A stretch of DNA of 56,135 bases from Bacteroidaceae bacterium (GTDB lineage Bacteria > Bacteroidota > Bacteroidia > Bacteroidales > Bacteroidaceae). Where the stretch lies: NCBI GenBank assembly GCA_024698925.1, contig JAILQO010000076.1, forward strand, positions 1 to 56,135, in the 5' to 3' direction. A model generated the notes under the pieces. The model was not told where the DNA came from and made no database searches. It was given only the letters and a program-made list of their open reading frames with translations. Numbering within the stretch: the stretch's first letter is position 1; every line of letters starts with the position of its first letter. The translations under genes and the position numbers were made by a program. Positions 8,201 through 16,085 of this stretch are shown piece after piece.

Positions 8201-9912
8201 ACCTCATAATCGGCCAGCTGATAGATGGCGCTGACGGTGTAGCTGCCGCCTGAAATGACTGAGGCAGAAGGCGTGGTGGCAGGTACCGTTGTAAACAGAT
8301 CGCCATTGTGGTAAATCTTATAGGATGCAGGCTCATAGCGGCTGCCGACAGGCGTGTCCCAACTGAGCATGTTGTCTGCAATCAACAGGTTGCGGGGCTC
8401 GGGGACAGCATCGCCACTGACAGTGGCTGTCAACTCGGTCTTCTTACCAGCGCTGGGGACATCGACAGAGGTTGCAATCTCAAAAGGCACCTCAACGCCG
8501 TCGCGGTCGAGGGTGTAATCAATGATGCTGGCATTGTAAATCTTGCCGCTGCCTTGACCCCAGCTGCGTGTCTCGACCCAGAAGAAATACTTGAGAGGAC
8601 GCATGAGGTCGAAATCCTGAGTAAGGTCGGTGAGGTCATAGCCGAATTCCATAGGCTCTGTGTGGAGCTCGCCGTCGGCCCATCTGCCCAACATCGGAAT
8701 CTCAGGTGCAGGCTGTGTCTTGCCGCGATTGCCGTCGCCGCAGTACTCAAAATGAGTCAATGCGATGGACTTTTCAGGCTTCGTGGCATTCAGGTTCTGG
8801 GCCACACCGATGTAAAGCGCCATCTCGGAGCGGTGGCTGTATTCCATCTTCACCTTCAGGGTGCGGAGGGGACGATAGTCGCGAATGACGTCATAGTAAC
8901 CAGGGGTGAAGCTGTTCTCCTTGGGCCAGCCTTTGACGCTGTTGGATTTCTCGTAAGGGCAATAGATGAAACCGTTGTCGGCCCAGCCGTCGCCCCAGGA
9001 ATTACAGATAATCCAGCAGCCGACCTCGTTGTCGCCATTACTGTTCTTAGCCTCACCGATGATGCCGTTTTCATCGAGGTCCACTTCAATACGGTCGTCA
9101 TAACCTACGATGGTCATGGCGTGGTTATAGGTCTCGTTCCAATCGGTGATGTATTTCATGCCGGTGACACCGATGGCATCGTTGGTTGCCGTCTTGGGGA
9201 TTTTACCTTCAAACGGACCGGCTGCGACGCCAATACCGCAGATACCACCAGAAGCGTAGCTGTCATCGCCGCAACGGTTCCATAGATAGTTCTTGACCAG
9301 CTCGCGACCTTCCTCAGTACCACAGTTGAAGGGGAAACTGTTTCCGCAGAGGATACGGTTGTGCATGGTATTGAACCATTTGTCATAGCCTTGCATCCAA
9401 CCGCAGTCGTCGTCCTGGTCATCCTGGCCTGAGCTACCATAGATGCGGCTGTAGGTCGTACCGCCGTAGTCGGCGCAACTGGCAATGCCCACATTACGAC
9501 CCAGACGGTCATAACCGGTGCCGTTGGGGCCGTTGGTGTTGAGCATCCATGCAAAGTGGGTCGCATAGCGACGCTCATCGCTGTCGGCAGCTGTGAAGCG
9601 GGCCGTGTTGATCTGATTGGTGAACTGGTAATAGATACTTGATGCCGCGCCACAGGAGCCTCCCGACTGATTGATAATCGGTGGGAAGGAGGGGTTCAGC
9701 GCATTGTTCAGATGATCAGGACGGTGTTTGCCCTCATCCTGATTCTTCTTGATACGTTGCTTCATGAGGCGGTAAGCCTTCATGTTAACTTGTGTCGGGG
9801 TCGGTGCGGGAATATCAGGATATTTCTCACGATCCCATGCGAGAGGTTGTGCTACTGCGCTAACAGCTACGGAAAGTGCCAGTAATAAGAAATAAGGTCT
9901 ATGCTTCAGCAT
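5251..9912 (-). CDS. Secreted papain-like (C1) cysteine protease with LamG and PKD modules and T9SS-like tail (copy 1)
   Basis: 1553 residues, homologous to the next gene downstream over its whole length and with the same domain order: signal peptide (to about 22), C1 catalytic domain, beta-rich region, Fn3, LamG, PKD repeats, LamG, and a T9SS-like C-terminus (VAVRDLSGKTI, IPLRRGIYIVN). The catalytic residues are intact: Gln82 and Cys87 in NQSGGSCGAA, His264 in NHAMTIVGYDD, Asn304 in CNSWGDGW. The loop between His and Asn (DLDENGIIGEAK, from 278) is longer and lacks the acidic twelfth residue of the other copy's calcium loop. It follows the dsbD-like gene by 62 bases on the same strand with no clear promoter in the gap, so co-transcription is plausible. 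A tandem duplication is the simplest origin. Confidence 0.87.
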   Translation of the reverse strand: MLKHRPYFLLLALSVAVSAVAQPLAWDREKYPDIPAPTPTQVNMKAYRLMKQRIKKNQDEGKHRPDHLNNALNPSFPPIINQSGGSCGAASSIYYQFTNQINTARFTAADSDERRYATHFAWMLNTNGPNGTGYDRLGRNVGIASCADYGGTTYSRIYGSSGQDDQDDDCGWMQGYDKWFNTMHNRILCGNSFPFNCGTEEGRELVKNYLWNRCGDDSYASGGICGIGVAAGPFEGKIPKTATNDAIGVTGMKYITDWNETYNHAMTIVGYDDRIEVDLDENGIIGEAKNSNGDNEVGCWIICNSWGDGWADNGFIYCPYEKSNSVKGWPKENSFTPGYYDVIRDYRPLRTLKVKMEYSHRSEMALYIGVAQNLNATKPEKSIALTHFEYCGDGNRGKTQPAPEIPMLGRWADGELHTEPMEFGYDLTDLTQDFDLMRPLKYFFWVETRSWGQGSGKIYNASIIDYTLDRDGVEVPFEIATSVDVPSAGKKTELTATVSGDAVPEPRNLLIADNMLSWDTPVGSRYEPASYKIYHNGDLFTTVPATTPSASVISGGSYTVSAIYQLADYEVESKQSTPVAAGIQPDADHKNDIAILQPGAKLLIPQLIERSTENFTIEFWLYMNSTPKNDEFGFRIKADTTTFFFKVTDNNVIEMGQDGGSYTKVTEAIRAGRSQHVAIVGEGLNTRLYINGVQKVNWRNNYSHYGIKGPARLLIGETEGTSTNYKKVYDSPWNANIDELRFWNRALTVNEIKASYQQEIANPTLYADLLHDYHMDVDDADAPSLLIDACGNCDAQIINPENFTVESCALGDTKNPMKPATSANFTCATTATVGKPFRITDASAVNTAQRTWTFTGTAQNTMQSTVSPVIVFTEPGEQTITLQTTGLYGTTAEKTATVTVSPATLPTVDFTVPSTDISAGQHVTFVNTSTPIEEATYEWEIEGAEQPVVKTVNAAATFANVGTYNVKLTAINSEGSVSTSKRISVVAVAPEAAFNLHNTVVVKGQPIDLIDASKYSPTKWQWDLSSNLDIFRYMGQNKSVTIDEPGIYDIQLTVSNEQGTDQITRRKAITVCNADGETGLHFDGADDLVEASSPFGDTEVKTFAIDWWMYPGRITDNGFHIGDKASTLQLCVKPTGEISVDVAGKNGQSPAGTVIKDEWHHYAVSFKTNTLTFYRDGIKLGTARVASAVPVLEQFTIGGSEQPFNGIIDELRVWNKALTEKGVTALANEPVANPADDTSLLLYYDFNQSGGDVIDRSSHSLTGKRQNFGPDGDAWDSSLGIFCLNTRGTMVDVASKYLKNYVHPFKTTGGTVNPANSSRYLKLVMNKTTSPWKQKNNIKNGSILTEWHVDAEKGNYLTMEVGYSGFEETVKDLMIYQTVTLPAGQYTFIADRDGDDYYYNWLPDGTYVAAAAGDELPITENLATEALAYSPLSENQAATFFLEDTTEVSLGLIANMSNQRCVAVGKFILQYKPLIYGNAEDPDAVREPAMMAQKSLDARGGFGCINIQVHTPQRVAVRDLSGKTIFADWLDSNARIPLRRGIYIVNDQKTVVR

Positions 9913-9974
9913 AATAGTTAGATATTTTAGTTGTTTATAGGTTTTTTTGAGTATGATTCTGTCAAGTCCTTACA

Positions 9975-12056
9975 TCAGGGCTTTGGACGACGGAATCGCT
10001 GGAGGCCGTCTTCGAGCCAGCGGACATATTTCTCAATGTCTTCGTCATAGCTGTAGGCGGGAGCCAAGGGATGTGCCTCGTGGTCCACAAGTACGTAGAA
10101 AGGCTGTGTCTGAGCACCGAACTTGGAACGCTGCAGATAGCTCCATAGATCGCCGACAGTGCGCAGCTTACGGGTAGTGCCGTCGCTCTCGGTGACTTCA
10201 CGCGTCTCCGTCAGAAGTGTCTTATCATCCACGTAGAGGCTGATGAGGACAAAATCCTCGGTCATGAGTTGGCGCACCTTGGCATCGGGCCATACGGCAG
10301 CTTCCATCTTGCGGCAATTGACGCATCCGAAGCCCGTGAAATCCAACATAACGGGTTTGCCTGCCTTACGGGCAGCCTCCATGCCAGACTCATAGTCGGT
10401 ATAAACGGCTTCAACGGTGTTGGAGTTGAGATTGAAGTCCTGGGTCCACATCGGTGGCGCGAAGGCGCTGACAGCCTTGCACGGTGCACCCCAGAGGCCT
10501 GGAACCATATAGAGCGCGAAAGCCAATGTACATAACGCGGTGAGGAAACGAATGACGCCAATCTTGGGGCGAGCAATCACGTTGCCTTCATCGTCGTATT
10601 CATCCTCATCGTGAGGCAAGCGGATCCAGCCGAGAAGGTAGAAGCCCATGAGGGCGAAGATCAGAATCCAAATGCAAAGGAATGTCTCGCGGTCCAGCAG
10701 GCGCCAGCCATAGGCCAAGTCGGCAACCGAGAGGAACTTCAGCGCGAAGGCCAGTTCAACAAGACCGAGGACAACCTTAATCACGTTCATCCAATTACCA
10801 CTCTTCGGGGCTGATTTCAACCACGTCGGGAACATGGCAAAGAGCGTGAAGGGTGCTGCCAGAGCGATGGCAAAGCCCAACATACCGATGGTAGGCGCAA
10901 CGATGGAACCGCTGGTAACCATATCTACGAGCAGAAGGCCAATGATGGGGCCTGTGCAGGAGAAGGAGACGAGCACGAGCGTTGTAGCCATGAAGAAAAT
11001 ACTCAGCACGCCCGATGTGGAGTTGGCCTTTTCGTCCATTTTTGTGGACCATGAAGAAGGTAGTGTAATCTCAAAGCCGCCTAAGAAGGAGGCTGCAAAG
11101 AATACAAGCAGAGCAAATAGGAATAAGTTGAAGATGGCGTTTGTGGATAGCGCGTTGAGGGAGGATGGTCCCCATATGAGCGTTACCAAAAGCCCTAAGC
11201 CAACATAAATCACAACAATGGAGAGACCGTAGAGCATCGCATCGCGAATACCTTTCTTCTTATCATCCTTGGCACGCTTGAGGAAGAAACTGACGGTCAT
11301 CGGGATAATTGGCCAAACACAAGGCGTTACCAACGCGATGAGACCACCGAGAATACCCAGGAAGAACAGGCTCCAGAGGGAACGCTGGCTCGTGTTCTGC
11401 TCCAGGTCCAACGCTTTCAGCTCATCAATAACAGGTGTCCAAAGAGTGCTTGCGGATATGTCGGCAGGCATCGCGGAAGTCGCTTCGGCAGCGGACAATG
11501 TGTCGGCTGTCTCTTCTGCGGGTGAAGCGTTAGCCTCTTCTGCGTCCTTCTTTTCTTCAACAGGAGCGGCTTCTGCTTTAGCTGCTTTCTTCAATTCTCC
11601 GTTGAATGTGAATTCGACGGGAGTGGGAGGTAGGCAATTTTGGTCATTACATGCACCGTAGCGTAAATATCCGGAAGCATGCCACTTGCCACCCGTGAGG
11701 CGAAGGCGTTGTTTGGCTGTAGCGGCTTTCTCTACGAAAGTGACTTCGCAGTCAAACAGCGGATCCTGAATGCGAATGGGAGTTGGGGACAGCTGTATGC
11801 CTCCCTCGGCACGAGCTCCTTCAAGTTGCTCGAAGGAAATGGTCATCGGGGTGGGACCACCATCGTTATCAGGGCCATAAACGTGCCATCCAGGCTGCAT
11901 AGAGAAGGAAAAGACCAATTCAACGAGGTCATCGTGTCCATTCACGGCATGTTGTTCCACTTTGGTGGTTACAAAAGAGGATTGTGCGACCGCACATGCG
12001 CACGCGAAAAAGCATGCAAAAATAGTGAAAATTAGCTTTTTAATAGATTGCTTCAT
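9975..12056 (-). CDS. dsbD: Thiol:disulfide interchange protein, DsbD type
   Basis: A 693-residue protein. I chose the ATG at 12056 because MKQSIKKLIFTIFACFFACA begins a clean signal peptide and lies 25 bases below a good promoter; the open frame itself extends upstream to 12203. All three DsbD cysteine pairs are visible: Cys136/Cys141 in the N-terminal periplasmic domain (ACNDQNCLPP), Cys246 (TPCVWP) and Cys367 (SCTGP) in the membrane core, and Cys578/Cys581 (CVNC) in the C-terminal thioredoxin domain. The membrane core spans roughly 225-525 after an acidic Ala/Glu-rich linker (about 155-205). The family carries electrons from cytoplasmic thioredoxin to periplasmic partners. The downstream genes encode Cys-containing secreted proteases, which may be clients (inference). 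Upstream it diverges from ftsY. Confidence 0.93.
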   Translation of the reverse strand: MKQSIKKLIFTIFACFFACACAVAQSSFVTTKVEQHAVNGHDDLVELVFSFSMQPGWHVYGPDNDGGPTPMTISFEQLEGARAEGGIQLSPTPIRIQDPLFDCEVTFVEKAATAKQRLRLTGGKWHASGYLRYGACNDQNCLPPTPVEFTFNGELKKAAKAEAAPVEEKKDAEEANASPAEETADTLSAAEATSAMPADISASTLWTPVIDELKALDLEQNTSQRSLWSLFFLGILGGLIALVTPCVWPIIPMTVSFFLKRAKDDKKKGIRDAMLYGLSIVVIYVGLGLLVTLIWGPSSLNALSTNAIFNLFLFALLVFFAASFLGGFEITLPSSWSTKMDEKANSTSGVLSIFFMATTLVLVSFSCTGPIIGLLLVDMVTSGSIVAPTIGMLGFAIALAAPFTLFAMFPTWLKSAPKSGNWMNVIKVVLGLVELAFALKFLSVADLAYGWRLLDRETFLCIWILIFALMGFYLLGWIRLPHDEDEYDDEGNVIARPKIGVIRFLTALCTLAFALYMVPGLWGAPCKAVSAFAPPMWTQDFNLNSNTVEAVYTDYESGMEAARKAGKPVMLDFTGFGCVNCRKMEAAVWPDAKVRQLMTEDFVLISLYVDDKTLLTETREVTESDGTTRKLRTVGDLWSYLQRSKFGAQTQPFYVLVDHEAHPLAPAYSYDEDIEKYVRWLEDGLQRFRRPKP

Positions 12057-12080
12057 TGCGAATATATATAATTTATGGGT

Positions 12081-12113
12081 CAAAGATACAGATATTTTTC
12101 TGAATACGCCAAA
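12081..12113 (-). promoter_or_regulatory. Bacteroidetes-type promoter of dsbD
   Basis: Read on the minus strand: TTTG (12113-12110), a 21-base spacer, then TATCTTTG (12088-12081), matching the TTTG-N19-21-TAnnTTTG consensus. It lies 25 bases upstream of the chosen ATG and supports that start over the longer frame. Confidence 0.75.
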
Positions 12114-12280
12114 TTTAACTGTAGAAAAAAGATGGTACGTCAGAAAAATACTTTCGGTATCTCGTTGCACTGTCAACTGTTTTTTATTCCTTTCGGTTTG
12201 CAAAGATGTCGATTAAATCGGCAAAACTTGCTAATCAACGTTAACGAGTATGCACGATGGCATTAAAATTTCTAAAACGC

Positions 12281-12311
12281 TTGTTGTAGTAAGAACAAAT
12301 CAGTATCTTTG
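12281..12311 (+). promoter_or_regulatory. Bacteroidetes-type promoter of the ftsY-bat gene run
   Basis: TTG (12281-12283), a 20-base spacer, then TATCTTTG (12304-12311), 28 bases before the ftsY ATG. It is the only strong promoter-like sequence I saw ahead of the thirteen co-directional genes, though internal promoters cannot be excluded. Confidence 0.7.
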
Positions 12312-12339
12312 CAGCCAAATTAGAAAGAAATAGTCATCA

Positions 12340-13302
12340 ATGGGTTTCTTTAATATTTTTTCAAAGAATAAAGACCAGCAGAAAGAGACGCTGGACAAGG
12401 GCTTAGAGAAGACCAAAGAAAGTTTCTTTGGCAAACTGACCCGCGCCGTAGCTGGCAAAAGCAAGGTTGACGATGATGTGCTGGATGAACTGGAAGAAGT
12501 ATTGGTTACATCCGACGTTGGCGTTGACACGACTCTCAATATCATTGAGCGCATAGAAAAGCGTGTGGCACGTGATAAATATGTGAACACCAGCGAACTC
12601 AAAACCATCCTCCGTGATGAGATTGCAACCCTGCTGACTGAAAACAATTCGGATGACACGGAAGGGTTCCAGATTCCAGAGGGTAAGAAGCCTTATGTGG
12701 TGATGGTTGTGGGCGTTAATGGCGTGGGGAAAACGACAACCATCGGAAAATTGGCTTGGCAGTTCAAACAAGCTGGTTTGAAAGTGATGTTGGGCGCTGC
12801 TGATACGTTCCGTGCGGCGGCCGTGGAACAAATTGTCATATGGGGCGAACGAGTTGGTGTCCCTGTCGTCAAACAGCAAATGGGTAGCGATCCTGCCAGC
12901 GTGGCTTTTGATACTTTATCGAGTGCTGTGGCCAATGATATCGATGTCGTGCTCATTGACACCGCAGGACGTCTGCATAACAAGAAGGGCCTCATGGACG
13001 AGCTCTCGAAGATTAAGCGCGTGATGCAGAAGGTGGTACCTGATGCACCCAATGATGTCATGTTGGTCCTGGATGGCTCTACTGGGCAAAACGCTTTCGA
13101 ACAGGCTAAACAGTTCACGGCCGCAACTGATGTCACCAGCTTGGCTATCACTAAGTTGGATGGTACAGCGAAGGGTGGAGTCGTACTCGGTATCTCTGAT
13201 CAGTTCAAGATACCTGTCCGATATATCGGCCTCGGCGAAGGCATGGAAGATTTACAGCCGTTTAACCGCAAAGATTTTGTTAACAGTTTGTTCGGAGAAT
13301 GA
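12340..13302 (+). CDS. ftsY: Signal recognition particle receptor FtsY
   Basis: 320 residues. An N-terminal acidic/helical N domain (about 1-105) is followed by the SRP GTPase domain: P-loop GVNGVGKT (125-132), DTFRAAAVEQ, DTAGR (about 207), and TKLDGTAKGG near 273-282. FtsY receives SRP-bound ribosomes at the inner membrane and passes membrane proteins to SecYEG. It lacks a long acidic A domain, as is usual in this phylum. Its stop overlaps the rimO start (ATGA at 13299-13302). Confidence 0.97.
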   Translation: MGFFNIFSKNKDQQKETLDKGLEKTKESFFGKLTRAVAGKSKVDDDVLDELEEVLVTSDVGVDTTLNIIERIEKRVARDKYVNTSELKTILRDEIATLLTENNSDDTEGFQIPEGKKPYVVMVVGVNGVGKTTTIGKLAWQFKQAGLKVMLGAADTFRAAAVEQIVIWGERVGVPVVKQQMGSDPASVAFDTLSSAVANDIDVVLIDTAGRLHNKKGLMDELSKIKRVMQKVVPDAPNDVMLVLDGSTGQNAFEQAKQFTAATDVTSLAITKLDGTAKGGVVLGISDQFKIPVRYIGLGEGMEDLQPFNRKDFVNSLFGE

Positions 13303-14645
13303 AGAAGAACTGTATCGATATACTCACGATGGGCTGTTCCAAGAATCTGGTGGACAGTGAACGCTTGATGGCGCAACTGCGCCATTCAGGTTACAAAGTC
13401 CAGCATGATCCCGAACAGACAGAAGGAGATATCTGTGTCATCAACACGTGCGGTTTTATCGGTGACGCCAAAGAAGAAAGTATCCAAGTGATTCTTGAAC
13501 AAGGACAGCGAAAAGCGGACGGCGACCTGAAACGCCTCTATGTGATGGGGTGTCTTTCGCAACGCTATCTGAGTGAGCTGCAAGCAGAAATCCCCGAAGT
13601 GGATGGATGGTATGGGAAGTTCGATTGGACGCAACTGGTCAGCGATCTCGGGGCCGCCTGGGATAACACCTTGAAGCCTGCCCGTACGCTCACGACTCCC
13701 GCTCACTATGCTTATATCAAAATCAGCGAAGGGTGCAACCGACATTGCTCCTATTGTGCGATCCCCTTGATTACGGGTGCTCATGTAAGCCGTCCGATGG
13801 AGGATATTCTGGCAGAGGTGCGGCAGCTGGTTGCGATAGGCGTCAAGGAATTTAATGTGATTGCTCAAGAGCTGACATTTTATGGTGTTGACCTCTATCA
13901 TCGTCGAGCCATCGCCGAACTGATTGACCAGATGGCTGAAATCGAGGGCGTGGAATGGATTCGGCTCCATTATGCTTATCCGACGGATTTCCCTTGGGAA
14001 CTGCTATCGGTCATCAATCGTCATCCCAATATCTGTCGTTACTTGGATATAGCCTTGCAGCATATTTCCAATCCTGTACTATCCGCTATGCGCCGACATA
14101 TCACGAAGGACGAGACTTATGCCTTCGTTGAACGCATTAGAAAAGAAGTGCCTGGAATACATCTGCGTACAACGTTGATGGTAGGGCACCCCGGTGAAAC
14201 CGAGGAAGCTTTTGAAGAGCTACTGGAATTCACTAAATGGGCGCGCTTTGAACGAATGGGCGCTTTTGCTTATAGCGAAGAGGAAGGAACCTATAGCGCA
14301 GAAGCATTTAACGACGATATACCAGATGATGTGAAAGATACGCGTCTCTCCAAACTCATGAGAGTGCAACAACGCATTTCTTCTGAAATACAAGAATCGA
14401 AAGTCGGCACAACCCAGCGTGTCATCATTGACCGTATTGAAGGAGACTTCTACGTGGGGCGCACACAATATGACTCTCCTGAAGTGGATCCAGAAGTTCT
14501 CATTGCCCGTCATGGAAACGCTTTGAATATCGGTCAGTTCTATGATATACAGATTGACAATGCCGATGATTTTGACCTCTATGGTACACCCGTCATTTCA
14601 TCTCTTTCCTCAACGTCAGATACATCAAATCATAACAAATCATAG
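13299..14645 (+). CDS. rimO: Ribosomal protein S12 methylthiotransferase RimO
   Basis: 448 residues. The N-terminal UPF0004 domain has three cluster cysteines, Cys13, Cys51 and Cys85. The radical SAM motif is CNRHCSYC (Cys146, Cys150, Cys153), and a C-terminal TRAM-like domain follows (about 365-435). It adds a methylthio group to an Asp of ribosomal protein S12. RimO rather than MiaB is indicated by the GCSKNLVDSE start, the SEGCNRHCSYCAIP core and the neighbourhood. The four-base overlap with ftsY and a five-base gap to the HU gene indicate one operon. Confidence 0.95.
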   Translation: MKKNCIDILTMGCSKNLVDSERLMAQLRHSGYKVQHDPEQTEGDICVINTCGFIGDAKEESIQVILEQGQRKADGDLKRLYVMGCLSQRYLSELQAEIPEVDGWYGKFDWTQLVSDLGAAWDNTLKPARTLTTPAHYAYIKISEGCNRHCSYCAIPLITGAHVSRPMEDILAEVRQLVAIGVKEFNVIAQELTFYGVDLYHRRAIAELIDQMAEIEGVEWIRLHYAYPTDFPWELLSVINRHPNICRYLDIALQHISNPVLSAMRRHITKDETYAFVERIRKEVPGIHLRTTLMVGHPGETEEAFEELLEFTKWARFERMGAFAYSEEEGTYSAEAFNDDIPDDVKDTRLSKLMRVQQRISSEIQESKVGTTQRVIIDRIEGDFYVGRTQYDSPEVDPEVLIARHGNALNIGQFYDIQIDNADDFDLYGTPVISSLSSTSDTSNHNKS

Positions 14646-14650
14646 TCCTT

Positions 14651-14938
14651 ATGAATAACAAAGAATTTATTAACGCCATTTCGCAGCATGAAAGCCTTTC
14701 AGCCCGCGATACCCAAATGCTCGTTAATCATTTGGTGGCAGAACTGACTGCACAGTTCGAGAACGGTGGCCAATTAACCGTTCAGAACTTTGGCGTATTT
14801 GAAGTGAAAAAGAAGCTGGAGCGCGTTGTCACCAATCCTTCCTCTGGCCAAAGGATGCTCGTCCCACCCAAATTGGTCTTAGGTTTTAAAGCATCGCCCA
14901 CACTGAAAAGTCGCATGCAGAAAGGAGGTGAGGTATGA
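14651..14938 (+). CDS. HU-family DNA-binding protein
   Basis: 95 residues, the full length of an HU/IHF subunit. It has helical N-terminal halves, then the beta-arm region: LTVQNFGVFEVKKK, TNPSSGQRM, and VLGFKASPTLKSRM at the end. The NP dipeptide that kinks DNA is present in the arm. HU proteins bend and compact DNA as dimers. Its stop overlaps the start of a second HU-domain gene, so the two may form a heterodimer (inference). Confidence 0.92.
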   Translation: MNNKEFINAISQHESLSARDTQMLVNHLVAELTAQFENGGQLTVQNFGVFEVKKKLERVVTNPSSGQRMLVPPKLVLGFKASPTLKSRMQKGGEV

Positions 14939-16071
14939 ACGAGCTGAAATTAACCCTTGCGGACATCGCTAGTGGACTGTCCCGTCGTGCAAGCCTCCCC
15001 TTGCGTTATTCAGAAGATTTTGTGCGCGCTTTCTTCAAAACCATTGACGATGGCTTGATGCATGATAATTTGGTGAAGGTGAAAGGATTCGGCACTTTCA
15101 AGCTTGTCAGCGTTGATGCCCGCGAGAGTATCAATGTGAACACTGGAGAGCGCTTTGAAATCGCTCAGCACACGAAGGTGAGCTTTACGCCTGATGCCGC
15201 CTTGCGTGATGCTGTCAATAAGCCTTTCCTGGAGTTTGAAACAGTCATTCTGAACGACTCTGTGGACACAGCTATGATGGAAAAAGTCGATGAGGTAGAA
15301 GACGAGGAGATTCCAACGGCTGTTGTTGCAGAGAAAGTGGAGCCGGTGGAAGAACCCGCGCCCCTTCCTAAGGCAGAACCCGAACAAGAGCCTGAACCGC
15401 AAGTAGAACCAGAAATCGTGCCTGAACCCGCTCCAGAGCCTGAAGCAGAAGTCGCATCAACAGACGCTGAGAAGGTTGAGATTGCACCAGAAACCGAACC
15501 TAAGGCAGAGGTCAAGCCCAAAGCTGAACCTGTCGAAGCTGTGGCTGCTGCGCAAGTGCAAACTCCTACTCAGTCACAAGTGCAAACTCAGACCCAACCG
15601 GCAGGCCAATCTACGGTACAAAAAGATGTTTGTTCTTCCAAACGTTGTTGGAATCAAACGCTTTGCTACATCATCGTGGCAGTGCTGTTTATGGCCATCG
15701 GTTATGCCATCGATTACTACTGGCATCCATTTGCTCTGCCCGAAATCAAATTTGAGCCGAAGGTAGAGGCCCCAGCAGAGCCTACAGAACCAGTTAGCGA
15801 GCCCGTGGCATCAACAGCTCAGAACAATATCCCAGCAGAGGCTTCCAATTACCCACAAGTGGAAGATGGTGAATATTGGATTGTCGGCGTAGAAGGTACA
15901 GAGGTTATGCGACCCGGTAAAACTTTGCTGAATTTCTCACTCAAATATTATAAGAGTCAAGACTTTGTGAATTATATTTGTGTGATGAACGATATTACAA
16001 ATCCCAATATCGTTCCGTTGGACAAAGAACTTAAAATGCCTAAACTACAAAAGAAAGAAACAAAAGAATAA
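14935..16071 (+). CDS. HU-like domain fused to a transmembrane segment and a LysM-like domain
   Basis: 378 residues in three parts. Residues 1-95 resemble an HU/IHF subunit (VKVKGFGTFKLVSVDARES, NVNTGERFEI, VSFTPDAALRDAVN), although the canonical NP in the arm reads NT. Residues about 115-235 form a Pro/Glu/Ala-rich linker. One membrane helix follows at about 243-263 (CYIIVAVLFMAIGYAIDYYW). The tail (about 310-375: GEYWIVGV, GKTLLNFSLKYYKSQDFVNY, then NPNIVPLDKELKMP) fits the LysM pattern, a peptidoglycan-binding fold. Topology would place the HU part in the cytoplasm and the LysM part in the periplasm, so the protein could tether DNA to the envelope (inference). It overlaps the preceding HU gene by four bases and lies 14 bases before moxR. 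The HU and TM parts are clear; the LysM call is moderate. Confidence 0.75.
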   Translation: MNELKLTLADIASGLSRRASLPLRYSEDFVRAFFKTIDDGLMHDNLVKVKGFGTFKLVSVDARESINVNTGERFEIAQHTKVSFTPDAALRDAVNKPFLEFETVILNDSVDTAMMEKVDEVEDEEIPTAVVAEKVEPVEEPAPLPKAEPEQEPEPQVEPEIVPEPAPEPEAEVASTDAEKVEIAPETEPKAEVKPKAEPVEAVAAAQVQTPTQSQVQTQTQPAGQSTVQKDVCSSKRCWNQTLCYIIVAVLFMAIGYAIDYYWHPFALPEIKFEPKVEAPAEPTEPVSEPVASTAQNNIPAEASNYPQVEDGEYWIVGVEGTEVMRPGKTLLNFSLKYYKSQDFVNYICVMNDITNPNIVPLDKELKMPKLQKKETKE

Positions 16072-16085
16072 ATCATTATCATACA

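Noticed and set aside
8308..9285. 325-residue open frame on the plus strand, opposite the first protease gene
   Set aside because: Same reason: antisense shadow of a well-supported coding region, no recognisable motif.
12057..12203. N-terminal extension of the DsbD frame
   Set aside because: The extension would contain the promoter and precede the signal peptide; the ATG at 12056 fits better.
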